NCBI GenBank assembly: GCA_018364455.1
Contig: JAGZLW010000004.1
Coordinates: forward strand, 21,935 to 85,934
Length of the DNA: 64,000 nucleotides
Direction: 5' to 3'
DNA from: Streptococcus mitis
GTDB taxonomy: Bacteria > Bacillota > Bacilli > Lactobacillales > Streptococcaceae
Below are positions 50,032 to 59,328 of this stretch, in pieces (position 1 is the stretch's first letter; every line of letters starts with the position of its first letter). Under the pieces are notes generated by a model that saw nothing but the letters and a program-made list of their open reading frames with translations, had not been told where the DNA came from and did not search any database. Made by a program: the position numbers and the translations under genes.

Positions 50032-52197
50032 TTACTGTTGTGGTTGTTGAAATTGAGGGGCCTGTGGTTGTTGTTGGATTTGTTGGCCAGGTTGTCCCTG
50101 ATTTGGATTCGTTGGAGCAGGATTATTTGATTGTTGACCAGGAGTAGGTGTTACTTGTGTACTTGTATTTTCATTTGTGGTAGAGGGATTCTCTACTTCT
50201 GATTGTGTTTGTTGTGTATCAGGAGTACTCCATGTATTTCTTGCTCCGTTTAGGAATACGAACTGCCCGTTTCTATATAGTCCCTCAGGCATTGTCCAAT
50301 CTCCAGGATGGTTATTTTGAGTAAGGTAGCTCATCATGCTACGATAAACTCTAGCAGCAACTGTGAGACCATCACCTACAATAGGAGTGAGACGGTTGCT
50401 ATAACCTGTCCAAACGGCCATTGAATACTTACGAGTATAACCGACAAACAGTTCATCTGGTGCTACAAGTTGATTCGACTTGATATGATTTTCGATTTCT
50501 TCATCTGTATAGTTAGAAGTACCTGTTTTACCTGCTTGAGGAATTCCAGGCAGATAGGCGTTGTAACCTGTTCCAGATGTCAAGACTGTTTTCATCATTT
50601 CTGTCATCATGTAGGCAGTAGACTCTTTCATAGCTCTTGTACCAGCGTCAGAAAATTCTTTTTCACTACCATCACTAAAGACGATTTTATTGATGTACAT
50701 TGGTTTGTGGTAAATACCGCCATTTGCGAATGCAGCGTAGGCTGCAGCCATTTTTTCACTGCTTGCCCCGTATTGTTTACTAGATTCAGTTGTATTACTT
50801 GAAATAGCATTTGAATAGTGTATTACAGGATAGTCAATTCCTAAACCATTTAGGAAGTTTTTAGCTCTGTCTAAACCAACCTTGTTTAGTGTCTCAACGG
50901 CAGGCACGTTACGAGATTGTTGAAGGGCATATTGCAGGCTAATGTTACCAAAATATGCTCGATCCCAGTTGTAGACAGGGGTACTTGTTCCAGGATAGTT
51001 ATAAGGAATATCGTGGACAGTAGTTGCAGTTGAATCGTATACACCGTATTCCAAGGCTGGGGCATAATCAGTGATTGGTTTCATGGTTGATCCCCAGTCA
51101 CGGTTGGTTTCCACAGCTTGGTTGGTACCAAATGAAACGTTACTTGCTTGGTGACGTGCTCCAAGTTGAGCGATGACTTTACCATTGGAAGTATCAACGA
51201 TAGTTGAGGCTACTTGAAGGTCATTATCTGGATAAGAGACATACTCATCTGTATTGTAAATATCCCAAAGTCGTTGTTGAATTCCCTTGTCTACATTTGT
51301 GTAGACTTCCATCCCAGTAGTAAGAAGATTATATCCAGTTTCGTGCTCTACTTGTTCAATAACCTCTTTTAGATAGTTATCCATATATGCTGGATAAGTA
51401 GCAGCCGATTTAAGACTTTGTAAACCATCAGTGATAGGTGTGTTGACGGCTTTTTCATATTGCTCAGCACTAATGTAATCTTGCCCTCTCATTTCTGAAA
51501 GAACTAAATTACGACGGTCTAGTGCTGCTTCCGGATGAGAGTAAGGATCGTATTGGTTGGGGGCCTGAGGCATACCTGCTAACAAAGCTAATTGTGGTAA
51601 AGATAGATCCTTTAGATCTTTTCCATAGTAATTTTGGGCTGCTGTCTGCATTCCATAATTACCATTTGACATATAGACCTTATTGATGTAGTAGGTAAGG
51701 ATTTCTTGTTTGGTAGCTTTTTGTTCCAATTGGATAGCTAGCCAAGCCTCTTGTGCTTTTCGGGAGATGTTTTGATCCGAAGTTGATGTTGAGAAATAGG
51801 TCAACTTAATCAACTGTTGGGTTAGGGTTGATCCCCCCTGTAAAGAATTACTTTGTAAGTTACGTAAGAAGGCTCCCATAATCCGAATCGTATCGATTCC
51901 CCTGTGGTCAAAGAAGCGATGGTCTTCGATAGACACGATAGCTTTGACTAAATCAGTAGGAATTTCGTTGGCCTGAGCGTTTACTCGGCGTTCAGAGCCC
52001 AGATCGGCAATGAGTTCGTTATTATTGTCATAAATCTTGCTAGAAGTTGTTGCAACTAATTTACTATCTGATAGTGCTGGAGCTTTACTTACAAAATAGA
52101 GGAAAACACCCCCACCCAATAGAAATAATGCGATAAAGAGAGTTAGGAAAAAGATTCCAGTATACTTTAATATTCGCATAAGAATGTATTTATTCAT
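50032..52197 (-). CDS. pbp1a: Penicillin-binding protein 1A
   Basis: Bifunctional class A PBP of 721 residues. Membrane helix near residues 15-37, GT51 glycosyltransferase (EDHRFFDHRG near 91-100) and transpeptidase with STMK at 370-373, SRN and KTGTS. The start is ATG 52197, eight bases after AGGTGG; a GTG four codons earlier overlaps that site. The motif Thr is intact, unlike the T371 change of many resistant pneumococci. The TSQF segment (574-577 of R6) reads SNQL, and the tail is an N/P/Q-rich stretch of about 50 residues instead of the pneumococcal S/T/N-rich one. Confidence 0.95.
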   Translation of the reverse strand: MNKYILMRILKYTGIFFLTLFIALFLLGGGVFLYFVSKAPALSDSKLVATTSSKIYDNNNELIADLGSERRVNAQANEIPTDLVKAIVSIEDHRFFDHRGIDTIRIMGAFLRNLQSNSLQGGSTLTQQLIKLTYFSTSTSDQNISRKAQEAWLAIQLEQKATKQEILTYYINKVYMSNGNYGMQTAAQNYYGKDLKDLSLPQLALLAGMPQAPNQYDPYSHPEAALDRRNLVLSEMRGQDYISAEQYEKAVNTPITDGLQSLKSAATYPAYMDNYLKEVIEQVEHETGYNLLTTGMEVYTNVDKGIQQRLWDIYNTDEYVSYPDNDLQVASTIVDTSNGKVIAQLGARHQASNVSFGTNQAVETNRDWGSTMKPITDYAPALEYGVYDSTATTVHDIPYNYPGTSTPVYNWDRAYFGNISLQYALQQSRNVPAVETLNKVGLDRAKNFLNGLGIDYPVIHYSNAISSNTTESSKQYGASSEKMAAAYAAFANGGIYHKPMYINKIVFSDGSEKEFSDAGTRAMKESTAYMMTEMMKTVLTSGTGYNAYLPGIPQAGKTGTSNYTDEEIENHIKSNQLVAPDELFVGYTRKYSMAVWTGYSNRLTPIVGDGLTVAARVYRSMMSYLTQNNHPGDWTMPEGLYRNGQFVFLNGARNTWSTPDTQQTQSEVENPSTTNENTSTQVTPTPGQQSNNPAPTNPNQGQPGQQIQQQPQAPQFQQPQQ

Positions 52198-52789
52198 CTT
52201 GTTTACCACCTAGTAAATGTTCTTTGATAACATCGAGATAGGGAATTTGTGGGAATGCCCCTAGTTTTATCTGGTAACCGTATTCTCGTATGTATCCAAG
52301 TGGCATTGATTTTTGTCCCTTATCTTGATGATAGAAGCGAATTAAATCGAATGCCGGCAATAAGTAGGTTTCTTGCTGAGAAGAAAAGTGAAGAAGGACA
52401 AAGCAGATTCCTTGTTGGGCAAGGACTTGTTCCATATGCTGAATCTGATGTGGATGGAAATTTTTCATCGGAATCGCACGTTTTTGTTTTGTTTCCTTAG
52501 CTTCAAAGTCGATGTAATATCCATTATAAACGCCAGAATAGTCTGTCGTTGAAGCTTGTCGAAAATAGGCTTCAACAATCTTGGCACGACTTCGTTGTGG
52601 ATAGTCCACTCGTACGATTTGAATAGGAGTTGGTTTCTTGTGTATAACTGCCAATCCCTGAGACAAATAGTAGTCGTTGGTAGCATTGATCATCTTTTCA
52701 AAAGACATTCCTCGATTTGCGAAATTTTTGGGTTGAGAAAGAGATGTTTGTCTTTTTTGTGATGAAATTTTATGAGGATAGTTGACCAT
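52190..52789 (-). CDS. recU: Holliday junction resolvase RecU
   Basis: Nuclease of 199 residues that resolves Holliday junctions, acting with RuvAB. It has the PD-(D/E)xK-type core (TTDYSGVYNG, YYIDFEAKETK near 87-110), and the Gram-positive RecU basic N-terminus with NRGMSFEKMI. It overlaps pbp1a by 8 bp; the recU-pbp1a pair is conserved in Firmicutes. Confidence 0.95.
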   Translation of the reverse strand: MVNYPHKISSQKRQTSLSQPKNFANRGMSFEKMINATNDYYLSQGLAVIHKKPTPIQIVRVDYPQRSRAKIVEAYFRQASTTDYSGVYNGYYIDFEAKETKQKRAIPMKNFHPHQIQHMEQVLAQQGICFVLLHFSSQQETYLLPAFDLIRFYHQDKGQKSMPLGYIREYGYQIKLGAFPQIPYLDVIKEHLLGGKQDE

Positions 52790-52821
52790 AATTCTCCTTA
52801 TTGGTACAATAACATCACTCT

Positions 52822-52830
52822 ATTATATCA
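52822..52830 (-). promoter_or_regulatory. Extended -10 promoter of recU-pbp1a
   Basis: On the minus strand TGATATAAT reads from 52830 to 52822, a TGn-extended perfect -10, 33 bp before recU. No recognisable -35. Confidence 0.6.
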
Positions 52831-52855
52831 TAAATTTGCACAGGAAGGGTTAAAA

Positions 52856-53383
52856 ATGACTACAGCTTTGGTTTTAGGCTATTCTGCTTTTGATTTGGGT
52901 TTGTTTTCTGACAAGGATCCTCGTCTTAAATTGATTAAAAAAGCGATACGTAAAGATTTAGAAGCTATGGCAGCAGATGGGGTGACTTGGCTTGTATTTA
53001 CAGGGACTTTGGGCTTTGAATATTGGGTTTTAGAGGTTGCTCAGGAAATGAAGACAGAGTACGGTTTCCAGTTGGCCACCATTTTTGCTTTTGAAACCCA
53101 TGGGGAAAATTGGAATGAAGGCAATCAGATGAAACTGAGTCGTTTTAAGCAGGTAGACTTTGTCAAATATGCCTATCCTCGCTATGAACACAAGTGGCAG
53201 TTAAGAGACTACCAGCAGTTTTTACTGGAAAATACGAATAGTTCCTATCTTTTTTATGATGAGGATAATGAAACGAAATTATCTTATTTTTACCAAAAGA
53301 TGAAAAATCAAGAGGACTATTTTATAAAGAGATTAACATTTGATCAATTAAATGAACTTGCTGAAAATTTTTCCGAAAATTGA
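52856..53383 (+). CDS. ypsA: DUF1273/YpsA family SLOG-fold protein
   Basis: Cytoplasmic protein of 175 residues, DUF1273 (YpsA) family, related to the SLOG/Rossmann-fold nucleotide-binding proteins. The conserved TGTLGFEYWVLEVA segment is near residues 44-57. In Bacillus YpsA is linked to cell division, and it lies next to gpsB as here. I use ATG 52856 with AGGAAGG upstream; the frame open to 52772 crosses the divergent promoter region. Confidence 0.9.
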   Translation: MTTALVLGYSAFDLGLFSDKDPRLKLIKKAIRKDLEAMAADGVTWLVFTGTLGFEYWVLEVAQEMKTEYGFQLATIFAFETHGENWNEGNQMKLSRFKQVDFVKYAYPRYEHKWQLRDYQQFLLENTNSSYLFYDEDNETKLSYFYQKMKNQEDYFIKRLTFDQLNELAENFSEN

Positions 53384-53393
53384 AGCTTTGACC

Positions 53394-53423
53394 TTGATTT
53401 TTGTTTGGCTTTTTTTATATAAT
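53394..53423 (+). promoter_or_regulatory. Promoter of gpsB
   Basis: TTGATT (53394-53399), 18 bp, TATAAT (53418-53423), located 30 bp before gpsB. Confidence 0.6.
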
Positions 53424-53452
53424 AATACTAGCAAGCGAGAATGGAGAGAGAC

Positions 53453-53782
53453 ATGGCAAGTATTATTTTTTCAGCAAAAGATATTTTTGAACAAGAGTTT
53501 GGGCGTGAAGTCCGAGGGTATAGTAAGGTAGAAGTTGACGAATTTTTAGACGATGTCATTAAGGATTATGAAACCTATGCTGCCTTGGTCAAGTCACTTC
53601 GTCAGGAAATTGCGGATTTGAAGGAAGAACTGGCTCGTAAACCGAAACCTTCACCAGTTCAAGCAGAGCCTATGGAAGCGGCAACTACAAGTTCTATGAC
53701 GAATTTTGATATTTTGAAACGCCTGAATAGATTGGAAAAAGAAGTTTTTGGTAAACAAATTTTAGATAACTCAGATTTCTAA
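53453..53782 (+). CDS. gpsB: Cell division regulator GpsB
   Basis: DivIVA-family coiled-coil protein of 109 residues. It starts with the membrane-facing SAKDIFEQEF and the region contacting PBP N-termini (GYSKVEVDEFLDDV); a flexible proline/serine linker at about 67-85 is followed by the C-terminal trimerisation helix. It balances septal and peripheral wall growth together with StkP. I start at ATG 53453, after GGAGAGAG, four codons inside the longer frame. Confidence 0.95.
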   Translation: MASIIFSAKDIFEQEFGREVRGYSKVEVDEFLDDVIKDYETYAALVKSLRQEIADLKEELARKPKPSPVQAEPMEAATTSSMTNFDILKRLNRLEKEVFGKQILDNSDF

Positions 53783-53796
53783 GTAGTTATTTGAGA

Positions 53797-54195
53797 TGTG
53801 CAATTTTTGGATAATCGCGTGAGGAGAGTTGCTTCTCATGAGGAAAGTCCATGCTAGCACAGGCTGTGATGCCTGTAGTGTTTGTGCTAGGCGAAACCAT
53901 AAGCCTAGGGACGAGAAATCGTTACGGCAGTTGAAATGGCTAAGTCCTTGGATAAGCCAGAGTAGGCTTGAAAGTGCCACAGTGACGGAGTCTTTCTGGA
54001 AACGGAGAGAGTGGAACGCGGTAAACCCCTCAAGCTAGCAACCCAAATTTTGGTCGGGGCATGGAGTACGCGGAAACGAACGTAGTATTCTGACTGCTAT
54101 CAGCTAGAGCTGTTAGTGGTAGACAGATGATTATCGAAGGAAGTGGTCCTAGTCACTTCTGGAACAAAACATGGCTTATAGAAAATTGCATATAG
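53797..54195 (+). ncRNA. rnpB: RNase P RNA, bacterial type B
   Basis: Catalytic RNA of about 400 nt that trims tRNA 5' ends. Conserved core elements are seen in order: GAGGAAAGTCC (from 53829), GGCGAAACCATAAGC, AACCCAAATTTTGGTC, and the P1 helix formed by TGCAATTTT near 53799-53807 with AAAATTGCA at 54182-54190. Ends are approximate. It follows gpsB directly, as in pneumococcus. The apparent reading frames across it are not genes. Confidence 0.97.
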
Positions 54196-54197
54196 GT

Positions 54198-54230
54198 TGG
54201 GGCTGAGAAATTTTCTCAACCTCATTTTTT
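54198..54230 (+). terminator. Terminator of rnpB
   Basis: Stem of TGAGAAA/TTTCTCA extended by GC-rich pairs after one mismatch, then TTTTTT at 54225-54230. Confidence 0.75.
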
Positions 54231-54267
54231 AAAGTGGACATATAGAAAGGTCTTGCAAGACTGTAAC

Positions 54268-55425
54268 ATGAAAAAAGAATTTAATTTAATCGCTACTGCT
54301 GCAGCGGGTCTTGAGGCTGTCGTTGGTCGTGAAGTGCGAGAGTTGGGCTACGATTGTCAGGTTGAAAATGGACGTGTTCGTTTTCAAGGAGACGTGAGAG
54401 CCATTATCGAAACCAACCTCTGGCTTCGGGCAGCAGACCGTATCAAGATTATCGTAGGAACGTTCCCAGCTAAGACTTTTGAAGAGCTGTTTCAGGGAGT
54501 TTTCGCTCTAGATTGGGAAAATTATTTACCACTCGGAGCTCGGTTCCCGATTTCCAAGGCCAAATGTGTTAAATCTAAACTTCACAATGAGCCGAGTGTA
54601 CAGGCTATTTCTAAGAAAGCTGTTGTCAAGAAATTGCAGAAACACTATGCTCGCCCAGAAGGTGTTCCTCTGATGGAGAATGGCCCAGAGTTTAAGATTG
54701 AGGTCTCTATTCTCAAAGATGTGGCAACTGTCATGATTGATACGACCGGGTCTAGCCTCTTTAAACGTGGTTATCGTACGGAAAAGGGTGGCGCTCCTAT
54801 CAAGGAAAACATGGCGGCAGCTATTTTACAACTTTCTAACTGGTATCCAGACAAGCCTTTGATTGATCCGACCTGTGGTTCGGGGACTTTCTGTATTGAG
54901 GCAGTCATGATTGCTCGAAAGATGGCACCAGGACTTCGTCGCTCTTTTGCTTTTGAAGAATGGAACTGGATTAGCGATCGCTTGATTCAAGAAGTGCGCA
55001 CAGAGGCGGCTAAAAAAGTGGACCGTGAGCTGGAACTGGACATTATGGGCTGTGATATTGATGCTCGCATGGTGGAAATTGCTAAAGCTAATGCTCAGGC
55101 AGCTGGTGTTGCAGGAGACATTACTTTTAAGCAGATGCGCGTTCAGGATTTACGTTCTGATAAAATCAATGGCGTGATTATCTCAAATCCGCCTTATGGA
55201 GAACGTTTATCAGATGATGCAGGGGTGACCAAGCTCTATGCTGAGATGGGGCAAGTATTTACACCACTGAAAACTTGGAGTAAGTTTATCCTAACTAGTG
55301 ATGAAGCATTTGAAAGTAAGTATGGTAGTCAGGCGGATAAGAAACGTAAGTTATACAACGGAACCTTGAAAGTGGATCTGTATCAATATTTTGGTCAGCG
55401 TGTTAAACGCCAAGAGTTAAAATAG
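54268..55425 (+). CDS. THUMP-domain rRNA methyltransferase (RlmL/YpsC-like)
   Basis: SAM-dependent RNA methyltransferase of 385 residues. N-terminal ferredoxin-like and THUMP domains (to about 165) bind RNA; the catalytic domain has DPTCGSGTFCIEA near 192-204 and the N6-methyltransferase motif NPPYGER near 303-309. Family members modify guanine of 23S rRNA. I use ATG 54268, matching the usual pneumococcal protein; an in-frame TTG at 54253 sits two bases after GAAAGG and remains possible. Confidence 0.9.
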   Translation: MKKEFNLIATAAAGLEAVVGREVRELGYDCQVENGRVRFQGDVRAIIETNLWLRAADRIKIIVGTFPAKTFEELFQGVFALDWENYLPLGARFPISKAKCVKSKLHNEPSVQAISKKAVVKKLQKHYARPEGVPLMENGPEFKIEVSILKDVATVMIDTTGSSLFKRGYRTEKGGAPIKENMAAAILQLSNWYPDKPLIDPTCGSGTFCIEAVMIARKMAPGLRRSFAFEEWNWISDRLIQEVRTEAAKKVDRELELDIMGCDIDARMVEIAKANAQAAGVAGDITFKQMRVQDLRSDKINGVIISNPPYGERLSDDAGVTKLYAEMGQVFTPLKTWSKFILTSDEAFESKYGSQADKKRKLYNGTLKVDLYQYFGQRVKRQELK

Positions 55426-55437
55426 AAAGGAATACCC

Positions 55438-56835
55438 ATGAGTAAGAAAAGACGGAATCGTCATAAAAAAGAAGTCCAAGAACCGCGATTTGATTTTGAT
55501 GAAGCAAAAGAGCTAACAGTTGGTCAAGCTATTCGTAAAAATGAAGAAGTGGAAGCAGGGGTCTTGCCTGAGGATTCCATTTTGGACAAGTATGTTAAAC
55601 AACATAAAGATGAAATCGAAGCAGATAAGTTTGCGACTCGTCAATACAAAAAAGAGGAGTTAGTCGAAAAAGAAGAATCTGTTACCTCGACTCTTGATGA
55701 TTTGCTTCAAGAGATTCGTGAGGAGACAGAAGTTGAGTCCTCAGTACCAGAAGATGACTTGAATCAGTTCGATGATTTAGAATTCATACGCGATTCAGAA
55801 GTTCACCCTGTCGAAGAATTTGAGACTGAAGAAGTACAATTGTTTGAAGGAGAAGAAGTTCCAATACTTTCTCGAGTTACGGATAGTGAAGATGGAGAAA
55901 GTAAGAAGAAATGGTTGATTTACGGGATCCTAGCAGCGCTAGTGATTCTTATTCTTGGAACTGCTTATTATGTTTACCGTCAAGTGAATCGCTCAACACA
56001 GGAAATCCAAACTTCTCAATCAACGTCCAGTGAGCAGAATATTCAGCCGATTTTAGAAGATTTCAATAGCCAATACGATGCCTTTTATACAGATAGCAAT
56101 AAAACGGCTTTGAAAAATAGCCAGTTTGATAAACTGAGTCAACTGAAGACCTTGCTTGATAAGCTGGAAGGTAGTCGCGAATATGCGCTTGCAAAATCTA
56201 AGTATGATAGCCTAGCAACGCAAATCAAGGCCATTCAAGATGTCAATGCTCAATTTGAGAAGCCAGCTATTGTGGATGGTGTCTTGGATACTAACGCTAA
56301 AGCTAAATCAGATGCTAAATTTACAGATATTAAAACTGGAAATACAGAGATTGATAAAGTGCTAGATAAGGCTATCAGTCTTGGTAAGAGTCAGCAAACA
56401 AGTACTTCTAGCTCAAGTTCAAGTCAAACTAGCAGTTCAAGTCAAGCAAGTTCAAATGCGACTAGTGAGACAAAACCAAGTAGTTCAAATGAGACTAGAA
56501 GTAGTCGCAGTGAAGTCAATATGGGTCTATCAAGTGCAGGAGTTGCTGTTCAAAGAAGTGCTAGTCGTGTTGCCTACAATCAATCTGCTATTGATGATAG
56601 TAATAACTCTGCCTGGGATTTTGCGGATGGTGTCTTAGAACAAATTTTAGAGACTTCACGTTCGCGTGGCTATATCACTGGCAACCAATATATCCTTGAA
56701 CGTGTTAATATCGTTAATGGCAATGGTTATTACAATCTCTACAAGCCAGATGGAACCTATCTCTTTACCCTTAACTGTAAGACAGGATACTTTGTTGGAA
56801 ATGGTTCAGGACATGCGGATGCCTTGGACTTCTAA
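55438..56835 (+). CDS. mapZ: Mid-cell-anchored division protein MapZ
   Basis: Bitopic protein of 465 residues (also LocZ). The acidic cytoplasmic part (1-157) binds FtsZ through its basic N-terminus and carries T67 in FATRQY, the StkP phosphorylation site. Residue 78, a second pneumococcal site by memory, is lysine here. A membrane helix at about 159-179, an extracellular domain to about 310, a Ser/Thr-rich linker (about 318-360) and the C-terminal peptidoglycan-binding domain follow. MapZ marks the future division site in streptococci. It starts 12 bases after the methyltransferase gene. Confidence 0.95.
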   Translation: MSKKRRNRHKKEVQEPRFDFDEAKELTVGQAIRKNEEVEAGVLPEDSILDKYVKQHKDEIEADKFATRQYKKEELVEKEESVTSTLDDLLQEIREETEVESSVPEDDLNQFDDLEFIRDSEVHPVEEFETEEVQLFEGEEVPILSRVTDSEDGESKKKWLIYGILAALVILILGTAYYVYRQVNRSTQEIQTSQSTSSEQNIQPILEDFNSQYDAFYTDSNKTALKNSQFDKLSQLKTLLDKLEGSREYALAKSKYDSLATQIKAIQDVNAQFEKPAIVDGVLDTNAKAKSDAKFTDIKTGNTEIDKVLDKAISLGKSQQTSTSSSSSSQTSSSSQASSNATSETKPSSSNETRSSRSEVNMGLSSAGVAVQRSASRVAYNQSAIDDSNNSAWDFADGVLEQILETSRSRGYITGNQYILERVNIVNGNGYYNLYKPDGTYLFTLNCKTGYFVGNGSGHADALDF

Positions 56836-56873
56836 GTAGCCGTTACAAAATTCTTTCTTTTCAAAAGTAAAAA

Positions 56874-56882
56874 TGATAAAAT
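56874..56882 (+). promoter_or_regulatory. Extended -10 promoter of gnd
   Basis: TGATAAAAT at 56874-56882 lies 28 bp before gnd. The -35 region is poor. Confidence 0.5.
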
Positions 56883-56910
56883 AAAACAAATTAAACAAGA
56901 GGAGTGTCAA

Positions 56911-58335
56911 ATGACAAAAGCTAACTTTGGTGTCGTAGGTATGGCCGTAATGGGTCGTAACCTTGCCCTTAATATTGAATCTCGTGGTTACACAGTTGCT
57001 ATCTACAACCGTAGTAAAGAAAAAACTGAAGATGTAATTGCTTGCCATCCTGAAAAGAACTTTGTACCAAGCTATGACGTTGAAAGTTTTGTAAACTCAA
57101 TCGAAAAACCTCGTCGTATCATGCTCATGGTTCAAGCTGGACCTGGTACAGATGCTACTATCCAAGCCCTTCTTCCACACCTTGACAAGGGTGATATCTT
57201 GATAGACGGAGGAAACACTTTCTACAAAGATACCATCCGTCGTAATGAAGAATTGGCAAACTCAGGTATCAACTTTATCGGTACTGGGGTTTCTGGTGGT
57301 GAAAAAGGAGCTCTTGAAGGTCCTTCTATCATGCCTGGTGGACAAAAAGAAGCCTATGAATTGGTTGCGGATGTTCTCGAAGAAATCTCAGCTAAAGCAC
57401 CAGAAGATGGTAAACCATGTGTGACTTACATCGGTCCTGATGGAGCTGGTCACTATGTGAAAATGGTTCACAACGGTATCGAGTATGGTGATATGCAATT
57501 GATCGCAGAAAGCTATGATTTGATGCAACACTTGCTAGGTCTTTCAGCAGAAGATATGGCTGAAATCTTTACTGAGTGGAACAAGGGTGAATTGGACAGC
57601 TACTTGATTGAAATCACAGCTGATATCTTGAGCCGTAAAGACGATGAAGGCCAAGATGGACCAATCGTAGACTACATCCTTGATGCTGCAGGTAACAAGG
57701 GAACTGGTAAATGGACTAGCCAATCATCACTTGACCTTGGTGTGCCATTGTCACTAATTACTGAGTCAGTATTTGCACGTTACATCTCTACTTATAAAGA
57801 AGAACGTGTACATGCTAGCAAGGTTCTTCCAAAACCAGCTGACTTCAAATTTGAAGGAGACAAGGCTGAGTTGATCGAAAAGATTCGTCAAGCCCTTTAC
57901 TTCTCAAAAATCATTTCATACGCACAAGGTTTTGCGCAATTGCGTGTAGCTTCTAAAGAAAACAACTGGAATTTGCCATTTGCAGACATCGCATCTATAT
58001 GGCGTGATGGCTGTATCATCCGTTCTCGTTTCTTGCAAAAGATTACAGATGCTTACAACCGTGATGCAGACCTTGCTAACCTTCTTTTGGATGAGTACTT
58101 CTTGGATGTTACTGCTAAGTACCAACAAGCAGTGCGTGATATCGTAGCTCTTGCTGTTCAAGCTGGTGTGCCAGTGCCAACTTTCTCAGCAGCTATTACT
58201 TACTTTGATAGCTACCGTTCAGCTGACCTTCCGGCTAACTTGATCCAAGCGCAACGTGACTACTTTGGTGCCCACACTTACCAACGTAAAGACAAAGAAG
58301 GAACATTCCACTACTCTTGGTATGACGAAAAATAA
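56911..58335 (+). CDS. gnd: 6-phosphogluconate dehydrogenase, decarboxylating
   Basis: Enzyme of 474 residues of the pentose phosphate pathway, which makes ribulose 5-phosphate and NADPH. N-terminal NADP-binding segment VGMAVMGRNLALNIE, substrate motif GTGVSGGEKGALEGPS near 128-143 and active-site KMVHNGIEYGDMQ near 184-196. Highly expressed codon use. It is followed 11 bases later by ritR, as in pneumococcus. SD GAGGAG. Confidence 0.97.
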   Translation: MTKANFGVVGMAVMGRNLALNIESRGYTVAIYNRSKEKTEDVIACHPEKNFVPSYDVESFVNSIEKPRRIMLMVQAGPGTDATIQALLPHLDKGDILIDGGNTFYKDTIRRNEELANSGINFIGTGVSGGEKGALEGPSIMPGGQKEAYELVADVLEEISAKAPEDGKPCVTYIGPDGAGHYVKMVHNGIEYGDMQLIAESYDLMQHLLGLSAEDMAEIFTEWNKGELDSYLIEITADILSRKDDEGQDGPIVDYILDAAGNKGTGKWTSQSSLDLGVPLSLITESVFARYISTYKEERVHASKVLPKPADFKFEGDKAELIEKIRQALYFSKIISYAQGFAQLRVASKENNWNLPFADIASIWRDGCIIRSRFLQKITDAYNRDADLANLLLDEYFLDVTAKYQQAVRDIVALAVQAGVPVPTFSAAITYFDSYRSADLPANLIQAQRDYFGAHTYQRKDKEGTFHYSWYDEK

Positions 58336-58346
58336 GTAGGTCTGCC

Positions 58347-59036
58347 ATGGGGAAACGGATTTTATTACTTGAGAAAGAACGAAATCTAGCTCATTTTTTA
58401 AGTTTGGAACTCCAAAAAGAGCAATACCGAGTTGATCAGGTTGAGGAGGGGCAAAAAGCCCTCTCCACGGCTCTTCAGACAGACTATGACTTGATTTTAT
58501 TGAATGCTCGTCTGGGGGATATGACAGCCCAGGATTTTGCAGAGAAGCTGAGTCGGACTAAGCCAGCTTCAGTGATAATGGTCTTGGACCATCGTGAAGA
58601 ATTGCAAGATCAGATTGAAACAATCCAACACTTTGCCGTTTCTTACATCTATAAGCCAGTTATTATTGAGAATCTGGTAGCTCGTATTTCAGCGATTTTC
58701 CGAGGTCGGGACTTTATCGACCAACACTGTAGTCAGATGAAGGTTCCAACGTCTTACCGCAATCTGCGTATGGATGTAGAACATCATACCGTTTATCGTG
58801 GCGAGGAGATGATTGCTCTGACTCGTCGTGAGTATGACCTTTTGGCTACTCTTATGGGAAGCAAGAAAGTTCTGACTCGTGAGCAGTTGTTGGAAAGTGT
58901 CTGGAAGTATGAAAGTGCGACCGAAACCAATATCGTGGATGTCTATATCCGTTATCTACGTAGCAAGCTTGATGTAAAAGGTCAAAAAAGCTACATTAAA
59001 ACAGTGCGTGGTGTTGGTTACACCATGCAAGAATAG
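58347..59036 (+). CDS. ritR: Orphan response regulator RitR
   Basis: OmpR-family regulator of 229 residues without a partner kinase. The receiver has N53 in place of the phospho-accepting aspartate (LILLNARLGD) and Cys128 in the linker (DQHCSQ), the residue whose oxidation drives dimerisation in pneumococcal RitR. A winged-helix DNA-binding domain occupies about 135-229. RitR represses iron uptake (piu) genes and responds to oxidative stress. Probably cotranscribed with gnd; a strong terminator follows. Confidence 0.95.
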   Translation: MGKRILLLEKERNLAHFLSLELQKEQYRVDQVEEGQKALSTALQTDYDLILLNARLGDMTAQDFAEKLSRTKPASVIMVLDHREELQDQIETIQHFAVSYIYKPVIIENLVARISAIFRGRDFIDQHCSQMKVPTSYRNLRMDVEHHTVYRGEEMIALTRREYDLLATLMGSKKVLTREQLLESVWKYESATETNIVDVYIRYLRSKLDVKGQKSYIKTVRGVGYTMQE

Positions 59037-59069
59037 AAAAGCAGTTGCAGTTTTTGTAACTGCTGCTTG

Positions 59070-59128
59070 AGCTCTATACTATCTGTAGTGGGAATTCCTG
59101 AATAACAGATAGTATGGGGCTTTTTTTG
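59070..59128 (+). terminator. Terminator after ritR
   Basis: A 17-bp stem with two G-U pairs (59070-59086 with 59105-59121) ends in seven T residues. A further hairpin (AGCAGTTGCA/TGTAACTGCT) lies just upstream at about 59040-59064. Confidence 0.88.
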
Positions 59129-59212
59129 ATGAGGCAAAAATGCAGGTCCCTAGACGGCTTGTAATGCTTCAAAGAGATGGTCAGAGAGAATGATTTCTTA
59201 TTGACCATAGTT

Positions 59213-59328
59213 TATACTCAATGAAAATGAAAGAGCAAACTAGGAAGCTAGCTGCAGGTTGCTCAAAACACTAGTTTTGAGGTTGCAGATGGAAGCTGAC
59301 GTGATTTGAAGATATTTTCGAAGAGTAT
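59213..59328. repeat. BOX element, short variant, reverse orientation
   Basis: A 116-bp copy that starts TATACTCAATGAAAAT and ends TTTTCGAAGAGTAT, the reverse of the 12359 copy and without its internal block. It lies 350 bp before the large surface-protein gene. Confidence 0.9.

Noticed and set aside
53829..54038. Open frames across the RNase P RNA
   Set aside because: They lie within the conserved catalytic RNA and have no protein homology that I recognise.
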